Shown here: piece after piece, positions 1-5,019 of the stretch
Layout: every line of letters starts with the position of its first letter
Numbering within the stretch: position 1 is the stretch's first letter
From: JBBTTS01 sp038064135
GTDB lineage: Bacteria > Patescibacteriota > Saccharimonadia > Saccharimonadales > OMJO01
Direction of reading: 5' to 3'
NCBI GenBank assembly: GCA_038064135.1
Contig: JBBTTS010000022.1
Location: 1 to 5,019 of the forward strand
DNA: 5,019 bases
The notes under the pieces: generated by a model
What the model was told of the DNA's origin: nothing
What the model saw: only the letters and a program-made list of their open reading frames with translations
Database searches by the model: none
Made by a program: the position numbers and the translations under genes

Positions 1-224
1 ACTAAATATTGTGTACTTACAAATGGAGTAATCGTCAAATTATTTCGCATTCCCAAGTTTACGTGAGCTGTTGTTATGTCCGATACGGACCCACTTGTGT
101 CATATATAGTACTGGTATCTCTAGCCAAAGTTGTAGTGCCAGCACCCCCATCGGCATCAAACTGAGTCCAGTTAGTCCCAAGGGCTGAATCAACACTACC
201 ATCAACAGCGTGGTTAACGTCTGC
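1..224 (-). other. Start of a probable third jelly roll, cut by the window edge (residues 1598-1672)
   Basis: After jelly roll 2 the chain reads NHAVDGSVDSALGTNWTQF, then DADGGAGTTTLARDTSTIYD, then SGSVSDITTAHVNLGMRNNL and TPFVSTQYL. The opening N-W followed by a Gly/Thr turn, then an R-x-x-x-x-x-Y-D-x-S-G-S-x-x strand, resembles the N-terminal half of the other two jelly rolls (G-W/A-W, then G-x-x-A-x-K). The final strands (NNLTITPFVSTQY) would correspond to the T-x-Y-x-L-S-F-Y-A-R strand region. Only about half of a domain is inside the window, so this call is tentative. Confidence 0.45.
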
Positions 225-3200
225 GCTCACATTTACACTTAAATTATCAATGTAATAGGTGCGAACTGTGGCATCAGTTTGCCTTATCATTACAGAGTTG
301 CTTGATGTGATTGTAGTACCGTTTGGTGGTGCATAGAAAGTACAAGTAACTCTAGTCCAAACACTTTTGCCAACCGTATATCCGGCATTATAAATTCCAT
401 AATTTTGGCTTGATACTGTTTGAGATTTATCAACAGTTAGCGAAGTTGCACTTCCAAATGCTGTAATAACTGCAGAATTTCCATCTGCGAAATAAAATGT
501 TTTACCGACCATAGCCGAAGTCCAGGTAGTCCCAGAGCCTGTAATGGTTGTTGTAGATTGACTAGCGGTACCAGTATTGTAATATGGTGTACCTGTAACA
601 CAGTGACGAATATCTGATCCGTTGTATGAATAAATTGTGTCAAGAGTACTAAATGACGAGTATGCAGAATCGGCCCTAATACTGTAAGAAACAGTGTATT
701 TCAAGCCATTTGTTAGTGTTGTCGATAAAGTGTTTTCTACGCCCGATGCGGCAGCCGCCGTAGTAACAACTTTTGCCGAACCTTGACCAGTGGCAACAGT
801 GATTGTATCGCGGGTAATTGTCCCGCTTACCGGGGTACCTGTCCAAGCAGTAAATGTAGTAGATTCACCACCACCATTTACGGCGTATTCTGTTGCGTTA
901 TTATTGACGCTTAGTAAGTTACTTCCGATCGAGGTCTGAACCTCTAAAAGTGCGCCTGTGATTGGTGTGGTTGCGTTATTACGGATTGTTAAACCGTCGG
1001 CAGCGCCACCGGATGCATTTAAGACTAGTTCTGCACCACCAGCACTGGTAAGAGTGTTGTTGTAAGCGGCCTGAAGGTCGGTTGAACTAGAGGCTCCAGC
1101 TGCCGTCCAATCGGCACCATTCCAAATTAGCGTTGCGGTAGTATTTTCACGCATAGAGATATCAATCTGTGTGCCACCACCGTTTATGCGAAGTGTAAAG
1201 TCATTAGTGTTGTCCACACCTGTAACGTAAACTGTTTTACCCGCCGTTGTAATGGTTGGGTCTGGCATTGTAACAATCAGACTCCCAGCAGTAGCATTAA
1301 TTAATACAGCCGAATAACTGTCGACATTTGCCTGAGTGATTGTGCAATTTACACCACAATTTTGTTGGGTCGCAGTAGAAAACGCCGCGGTACTTAAAAC
1401 AACCAATCCCCTAACTGTTCCGGCGTTGTTTAGCCCACCATTAAGGTTTAGTTGGCCTCCATTGCCACTCGTAGAACCCCCAGTACCACCCTGAATAGTT
1501 ACAGCTCCACCGACACCAGTTGCACCTCCTGTGCCGCCCTGAAGTGTTAATGCACCACCAGTTCCTGCCAATCTTCCGGCCCCAGTAGTAACCGTTATTG
1601 CACCACCATTAACATTAGTGGTTCCAGAAGCATTTGCGGCACCAGCTGTCAAACTTATTGAACCGGCTGCTCCAGATGCTCCGCTAGAACCACCAGCGCC
1701 GCCAGCACCAGCCTGAAGAACAATACTACCACCAGCTCCACCTGTTCCGGCAGTACTTGTACTTGCAGCACCTCCGGTGCCACCATTTATTGTAAATGTA
1801 CCAGCAGCACCACCAACCGTACTGCCGGATGCACCAGACTGAGCACCACCTGTACCTGAATTAAGGGTTGTGGCAGCACCGGCACCGGCAGTTAAACCAG
1901 CACCCGAAGTACCAGCCGCTGCACCACCAGTTCCACCTTGTAAACTAAACGCACCTGCTGCACTTGCTGTTCCAGTGCCAGTTGAGTCACCACCGTCACC
2001 TAGAGTTACGGTTAGTGTGCCGGCTGTACCGCCGTTGCTGTTTGTGCCACTGCCATCACCTGCATTACCAACAGTTACTACAATATTTCCCGAATTTCCC
2101 CCAGGCGTAGCACCAGAACCAGCAGTGGCATTAAATGATTTTAATGTGACTGATCCGGTTGAGTTTCCTGTGCTTTGACTTGAACCTCCAGCCAAAGTTA
2201 ATGCACCTCCGGTGAGGCCACCAGTTGTGACTGTTCCACTCGTTCCACCTTGTATCGTAACAGCACCTCCAACCGCACCTGATGTATTTCCACCAACACC
2301 ACCTTGCACAGTAAGTAATCCACCATTATTTGTAGTTTTACCATCTCCGCTTCGAATCGTTAGCGCACCACCTGTACTAGCTCCGGCAGTTGCGTCCCCT
2401 GCATCAATAGTAAGCGCACCACCAGCGCCAGATGTTGTGCCACCAGCCCCTGCCGCAATTGACAAAGCGCCACCAGTATTCGCCCCCGTTCCAGCGCCAC
2501 CAACCAATATTGATACTGAACCACCAGTACCACTGTTTGTATTCGCAGCGGATTGTAAAACTACTGCTCCAGTAGCAGCATTACCACCATTTTCACCACT
2601 ACTTAGTGTTAATGCACCTCCAGTAGTATTTCCAGAAACATTTCCAGCGCCAGCTATTAAACTTATTGCCCCTCCATTAACAGATGTAGCATCTGGATCG
2701 AATAGAAGCGATCCGCTTGTACCGTCAGCTCCACCCCCATAACCTGCATATGTTGTTATTGCGGCAGCTGTAGAATTATTGATAGTGGCAGAAGCTCCCG
2801 TAAAAGTAAACAGCGTTGCATTAGTAGATAGTGTGGTCGTACCACCTCGCCATAACTGTACTTCGCGAGCAGAGCCAAAGGCAATGCCACCGGCAGCTGT
2901 TGGGGCAGAATTACAGGTAGTAGATGCAGCATCGGCACAGACCCACAAAGTCTGTGAATCGGCAGCAGCAATTGCGATGCCGTAATCACCTGTTCCGGCA
3001 TTTTGAGCAGCTACATACAAACCATAATTTGTTGTCAGCGATCCACCTGTAACACTAGCAGACTGGATAAACATGCCGAAACCTTGTGTAATAGATCCAT
3101 TGGCTACAGTAATATGACCATTTACTCCAATAGCATTACTTAGAGTGTTTCCCGTACTATTTAAGCTCAGTTGGCCATCAATTGCCGTGGCGATAGTAAT

Positions 3201-5019
3201 AGTTTTAGAAGTGCTAGAGTTATTTATGGATAGTGACGAATATATACCGTATTGACTACCAGTCTGATTACCTGTACCTAAAACAGTATTGTTCGAAAAT
3301 ATTCCATATGAATTTAAGGCTGTGTCACCAGTAATATTTTGCGTTCCATTTACAACCAATCCAAACGGCGTTTGAGTAGTGGAAGTTGAAGTATTTGCAA
3401 CCTTTAGTCCTGCATCACAAGGTTCAAAAATTAAGAAAAACGTGGAACAATAACCCGGATTACCCGCACTGGTGTAGCCAATTTCGACAGTATTATTTAC
3501 AGTATCAACACTAAATGGAACGTTCCCAGCTAGGTCACGAACTTGTAAGGCTGTGCTAGAATTTTCTGATGGTGTAATAACTAAAGGCGAATTTAGTAAA
3601 GTATCTAGTGTAATAGTGTTTGGCGCGTAAGAACTACCAGTTGTTGCTGTAGCACGTAAAGCAACATTATCTATAAAAATATTTCGTGCAGTTGCATCAG
3701 ATTGTTTTATATAAATGGCTGTACTAGTTGCACCAGCAGTGAAGGTACAATTAAATCTGTACCAGCCGTTTGATGAAACGTCTACATCTACATCACCTAC
3801 GCCATTACCCGTTGGAGAACAATCTGTATCACTGCCACCATTTACATATCCAAATTTTAATGTTGTCATCGAACCTGTGTCTAACCTAGCGTAAAAAGAC
3901 AAATTGTAGCTTGTAGCATTTGTTAGGCTAACCGTATAGCTTGCGCCGCTGTTAGCACTTGCTGCTGTAGCAATTTTTAGAGCTTTTGCTCCATAAAATC
4001 CATAAGTAGAATCTGATGTTAATGTAGATGATGTCTTTATAGACCAACCCGTCGTATTTGTTTCGAAATTATTATTAGTTATTAAGTTCGAAAATGGCTC
4101 ACTGGCACTGTATGAAATAGGATTATAATCCGTATCCTGAATAGCAAAGTTACCACTGGCTTGTGAGTAATCTGTTACTCCACTAATAGCTCCAGCACTA
4201 GATATATCTATATTAGTTGTTTGTAGACTAAATGTTCCACTACCACCACCAATGGTTACTAATCCTGTGGATGTACCTGTATTTATATTGGTGGCGTTGT
4301 TTGCACTAACATTTATGTTAGTTATGCCCACTACCGCGGTTGTACCAGTTATAGTTGTTGCACCATTAATTCCTATAGTATCCAAACTATCACCAATAGT
4401 TACTGTGTCGGCATCAGCATTGTTTGCTAGAGTTAATGTGTCACAGGCAGCAGAGTTACATATAGATACACTGGTTGCTGTGGTGTTGCCAATTGCTAAA
4501 GCTCCTGCCGTTGCTACATCGATACTTGGAGATAGTACTGAAGTATCAGCATAAAGCGTACGCCAACTGAATGCCGAGGATCCAAGGTCTAAAGTATTGT
4601 CAGCATTTGGTGTTAGTGAAGCGTTGATGGCAATAGTACCGCTGAGGTTCGATAGTTGTTGGTTGGCACCGCCACCGCTAAGGGCTGCGTCGGAAGTAAT
4701 ACGCCAAAGAGACGCGCCCGAATCATAAACTAATGTTATTGCACCACCAGCCGCTAAAGTAAGATCTGAACCCGTACCAGTAGTTATTCTATTTGCAGCA
4801 GCTGAACCTACGTTATTATTAGCTAATGTAGCAGACTGTCCGGCAGCATTAACTAACGTAAGTATCCGACCATCTACTCCACCAGCAATACCGGTTATAG
4901 TCTGGGCAGACGCACCAGTAAGTCTTATTAATGATCCTGGGATACTAACATCATTACTTGTCCCTGTAGTAGAAAAATCTGTTCCCTTTAAAGTAGCCAG
5001 ATATTTAGCTGCAGCGATA
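1..5019 (-). CDS. Giant mosaic adhesin / tail-fibre-like surface protein, partial at both ends
   Basis: One minus-strand frame is open across the whole window: 1672 codons from 5018 down to 3 with no stop, and no start or stop inside. It reads as a beta-rich protein, heavy in Gly, Ala, Thr, Ser and Asn and poor in Lys and Glu. Recognisable modules follow one another: a tail-fibre-type module, jelly roll 1, a YGxY repeat region, a glycine-rich repeat block, a WNGADW module, jelly roll 2 with an insert, and the start of jelly roll 3. Methionines are rare and none looks like a start. I see no transmembrane segment, LPXTG-like anchor or catalytic motif here. Families with this vocabulary are giant cell-surface proteins of Patescibacteria/CPR and phage tail fibres, so a role in attachment outside the cell is inferred. 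The reading frame is near certain. The function is moderately supported and the choice between bacterial and phage origin is open. In-frame TGA is absent, so no alternative code is needed. Confidence 0.9.
225..878 (-). other. Jelly roll 2, CBM4/9-like, interrupted by an inserted domain (residues 1381-1597)
   Basis: The domain starts NGGGESTTFTAWTGTP and has the strands GSAKVVTT, LTNGLKYTVSYSIRAD and LDTIYSYNGSDIRHC. It resumes after an insert with VGKSVWTRVTCTFYAPPNGT, SNSVMIRQTDATVRTYYID and NLSVN. These strands line up with jelly roll 1: YTVSYSIRAD with YNLSFYARLD, SVWTRVTCTF with NGWYRFNCTF, and IRQTDATVRTYYIDNLSVN with IKQSDATARNIFIDNVALR. About 217 residues are present instead of about 145, and the excess is the insert at residues 1476-1546. 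The Cys at 1473 and the Cys at 1559 match the pair in jelly roll 1, so the disulfide would tie together the base of the insert. Glycan or surface binding is inferred. Confidence 0.68.
381..593 (-). other. Inserted phage-type small beta domain within jelly roll 2 (residues 1476-1546)
   Basis: About 71 residues reading GTASQSTTTITGSGTTWTSA, then MVGKTFYFADGNSAVITAFG, then SATSLTVDKSQTVSSQNYGI. The pattern G-T-x-x-x-x-x-T-T-x-T-G-x-G-T-x-W-T-S-A-M-V-G-x-x-x-x-F-A-D-G...I-x-x-F-x-S-A-T-S-L-T-V is a small beta-barrel-like unit that I know as a stand-alone module in phage tail, neck and fibre proteins. Here it interrupts the jelly roll after the conserved first cysteine, in the loop where jelly roll 1 has only a short GNGVGDVDVDVS stretch. 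The boundaries are set by comparison with jelly roll 1 and are approximate. Confidence 0.6.
879..1079 (-). other. DLQAAYNN linker module (residues 1314-1380)
   Basis: The segment reads DLQAAYNNTLTSAGGAELVL, then LTIRNNATTPITGALLEVQ and NLLSVNNNATEYAVNGG. Phrases of the form 'D-L-Q-x-A-Y-N-N' and 'L-L-x-V-Q-x-x-x-G-x-N-L-L-S-V-N-x-N-x-x-E-Y-A-x-N-G-G' are, from memory, recurrent connectors immediately ahead of jelly-roll domains in giant CPR proteins. That is its position here, running without a gap into jelly roll 2. Role: probably a beta-structured linker. Confidence 0.6.
1098..1358 (-). other. Tail-fibre-type beta module 2 ending in WNGADW (residues 1221-1307)
   Basis: The module reads CGVNCTITQANVDSYSAVLI, then NATAGSLIVTMPDP, then TTAGKTVYVTGVDNTNDFTL, and ends TATLIWNGADWTAAG. 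The order N-V-D-S-Y-S / L-x-V-T-M-P-x-P / A-G-K-x-V-Y-V / F-x-L / W-N-G-x-x-W is a known small beta module in phage tail fibres and CPR surface proteins. There the last strand typically reads F-I-W-N-G-x-x-W. It follows the glycine-rich stalk directly and may cap it. The CGVNC pair at its start (residues 1221 and 1225) could form a tight disulfide loop at the junction. Confidence 0.65.
1407..2741 (-). repeat. Glycine-rich repeat block, about 23 units of GG-A-hyd-T-hyd-Q-GG-T-GG type (residues 760-1204)
   Basis: About 445 residues consist of degenerate tandem units. The consensus is GGAxTxQGGTGGxTSG, with a hydrophobic residue at each x of the AxTx part. Clear examples are GGALSIAAGAGGTTSGA, GGALTIDAGDATAGAST, GGALTIRSGDGKTTNN, GGALTLQGGTGGATGV and GGAVTIQGGTGGSTSGN. 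Most units are 16-18 residues. Those in the middle are longer (22-35) and more irregular, the longest at residues 1022-1056. Each pairs one short beta strand (A-L-T-L-Q) with a Gly/Thr/Ser turn, which suggests a beta-solenoid or a packed glycine-rich bundle acting as a long stalk. Synonymous codons differ between near-identical units: the adjacent QGGTGG copies use ggc/aca/gga in one and ggt/act/ggg in the other. The repeats are therefore not recent slippage. The block contains no cysteine. The repeat is directly visible and the fold is inferred. Confidence 0.9.
2841..3311 (-). repeat. YGIF/YGIY/YGLY repeat region (residues 569-725)
   Basis: Five related short motifs occur: SYGIFSN (Tyr 571), QYGIYSS (590), GFGMFIQ (Phe 647), NYGLYVA (665) and DYGIAIA (679). 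They are joined by Ser/Thr/Asn-rich strands such as KTITIATAIDGQLSLNS and HITVANGSITQ. Spacing is irregular (about 14-19 residues within pairs, 57 across the middle). The region ends with LWVCADAASTTCNSAP and GGIAFGSAREVQLWRGG, wording I associate with the 'G-I-A-L-G-x-x-R-x-V-x-L-x-R' strand of fibre proteins. The aromatic-Gly-aliphatic-aromatic steps look like rungs of a beta-helix. Function is unknown and probably structural. Confidence 0.6.
3477..3590 (-). other. LVITPSENSS...VDTVNNTVEIG fibre motif (residues 477-514)
   Basis: The segment reads SPLVITPSENSSTALQVRD, then LAGNVPFSVDTVNNTVEIG. The pattern 'L-V-I-x-P...A-x-Q-V-x-D-x-x-G-N-x-x-F-x-V-D-T-x-N-x-x-V-x-I-G' is common in long phage tail fibres and CPR surface proteins, where it usually closes in VGIGT. 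It forms a short beta unit between larger modules. It sits directly after jelly roll 1 and leads into a cysteine pair (residues 524 and 534). Confidence 0.65.
3654..4088 (-). other. Jelly roll 1, CBM4/9-like carbohydrate-binding domain (residues 311-455)
   Basis: The domain opens with NLITNNNFETNTTGW, the N-x-x-F-E-x-x-x-x-G-W signature at the start of CBM_4_9-type jelly rolls. It continues with a G-x-x-A-L-K-I strand, YTVSLTNATSYNLSFYAR (the usual Y-x-L-S-F-Y-A-R strand), a GWYRFNCTFTAG strand and finally IYIKQ...ARNIFIDNVALRA, the typical closing F-I-D-N-V-x-L. At about 145 residues it has the normal size for the family. Such domains bind glycans or act as spacers in extracellular proteins. 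Two cysteines, at residues 400 and 424, could bridge neighbouring strands. The ligand cannot be told from the sequence. The fold is well supported and sugar binding is inference. Confidence 0.7.
4317..4502 (-). other. Asx/Thr-rich beta repeat stretch (residues 173-234)
   Basis: The stretch runs ALAIGNTTATSVSICNSAAC, then LTLANNADADTVTIGDSLDT, then INGATTITGTTAVVGITN. Short strands of alternating small and hydrophobic residues (LAIG, VSIC, LTLA, VTIG, IGIN, TTITG) are separated by Asn/Asp/Gly turns. This suggests a beta-solenoid or a string of beta-hairpins. Two cysteines (187 and 192) lie five residues apart and could form a local disulfide. I recall near-identical GNT-ATSVSIC...DADT-TIGDS wording in Patescibacteria/CPR giant proteins, which is one of the main reasons for the taxonomic suggestion. 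That recollection is not a database result. Confidence 0.6.
4542..4613 (-). other. LDLGSSAFSWRTLYAD fibre motif (residues 136-159)
   Basis: The segment reads TPNADNT followed by LDLGSSAFSWRTLYAD. The pattern D-N-x-x-D-L-G-S-x-x-x-x-W-R-x-L-Y is a well-known short motif of phage tail fibres and related repetitive surface proteins. In those it often sits just before a receptor-binding or chaperone region. Here no S74-type chaperone follows. A beta-repeat stretch and a jelly roll come next instead, so the motif is being used inside the chain and not at its C-terminal end. Confidence 0.7.
4698..4982 (-). other. Tail-fibre-type beta module 1 (residues 13-107)
   Basis: This module starts near GTDFSTTGTSNDVSIPGSL and runs through LTGASAQTITGIAGGVDGR, ILTLVNAAGQSATLANNN, AANRITTGTGSDLTLAAGG and ITLVYDSGASLWRIT. 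The order seen is: a Gly-Gly-x-D-G-R turn, an LxLVNxxG strand, an AANRI segment, an L-x-L-x-x-G-G turn, and a closing VYD...LWR strand. From memory, this pattern recurs in phage tail fibres and in large CPR and Bacteroidota surface proteins as a small all-beta unit. It has no catalytic residues and is probably structural. It resembles in layout the module at residues 1221-1307, which also ends in a Trp-containing strand (WNGADW), so the two may be distant versions of the same fold. Confidence 0.65.

Noticed and set aside
1870..2178. Plus-strand Pro/Ala/Val-rich ORF of about 102 codons
   Set aside because: It is the antisense of the glycine-rich repeat block: GGN and GCN codons read backwards give Pro, Ala and Val. 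It has no domain or ribosome binding site and is fully covered by the well-supported minus-strand gene.
1407..2741. Collagen-like or mycobacterial PE-PGRS repeat
   Set aside because: There is no strict Gly-X-Y triplet. There is no PE domain, the GC content is far too low for mycobacteria, and the period is 16-18 residues with an alternating hydrophobic strand.
1407..2741. CRISPR array or DNA-level tandem repeat
   Set aside because: The periodicity is in the protein. At DNA level the units vary in length and wobble bases, with no constant repeat and spacer structure.
2212..2742. Plus-strand Pro-rich ORF of about 176 codons
   Set aside because: This is again the antisense reading of the same glycine repeat block. 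Its Pro-Pro-x-Val rhythm simply mirrors the GG-A-x-T repeat.
2756..3001. Short ORFs on both strands (also 437-643 minus and 2779-2985 plus)
   Set aside because: They are out of frame with the 1672-codon frame, and their low-complexity proteins show no family features. They overlap modules that are clearly recognisable in the main frame.
4252..4554. Plus-strand Val/Ala-rich, membrane-like ORF of about 100 codons
   Set aside because: It lies opposite the Thr/Asn/Gly-rich beta stretch. Antisense of Asn/Thr/Asp codons gives hydrophobic residues, which creates a false membrane look.
4542..4613. Peptidase S74-type intramolecular chaperone expected after the LDLGSSAFSWRTLYAD motif
   Set aside because: The residues that follow are an Asx/Thr beta stretch and a jelly roll. 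I see no S74 Ser-Lys type motif or coiled coil in the window.

Overview
The window lies entirely inside one very large protein-coding gene on the minus strand. Reading the reverse complement with codons whose lowest plus-strand base is a multiple of 3 (from 5018 down to 3) gives 1672 consecutive sense codons with no TAA, TAG or TGA. The frame is open at both edges, so start, stop, promoter, ribosome binding site and terminator all lie outside. Residue numbers here count from the codon at 5016-5018 as residue 1. I see no RNA gene, insertion sequence, CRISPR array or intergenic gap.

The product is a mosaic, secreted-looking, beta-rich protein dominated by Gly, Ala, Thr, Ser and Asn, with few Lys or Glu. 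In order, N to C: a tail-fibre-type beta module (residues about 13-107), a short LDLGSSAFSWRTLYAD-type motif (136-159), an Asx/Thr-rich beta repeat stretch (173-234), a carbohydrate-binding-module-like jelly roll (311-455), an LVITPSENSS...VEIG motif (477-514), a YGIY/YGLY repeat region (about 571-723), a block of about 23 glycine-rich repeats (760-1204), a second tail-fibre-type module ending in WNGADW (1221-1307), a linker module (1314-1380), a second jelly roll carrying an inserted phage-type beta domain (1381-1597), and the start of a probable third jelly roll (1598-1672, cut by the window edge).

From memory of the families, this vocabulary is typical of giant repetitive surface or fibre proteins of Patescibacteria/CPR (for example Saccharibacteria-like genomes), and individual modules recur in phage tail fibres. 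The moderate GC content and frequent TTA leucine codons fit but do not prove that. A large phage tail-fibre gene is the main alternative. The probable role is a long extracellular stalk with sugar- or surface-binding heads, used for attachment to a host cell or substrate. This is inference: no anchor, signal peptide or chaperone domain is within the window.

The most notable features are the glycine-rich repeat block, the domain-in-domain insertion in jelly roll 2, and twelve cysteines that fall into six local pairs.
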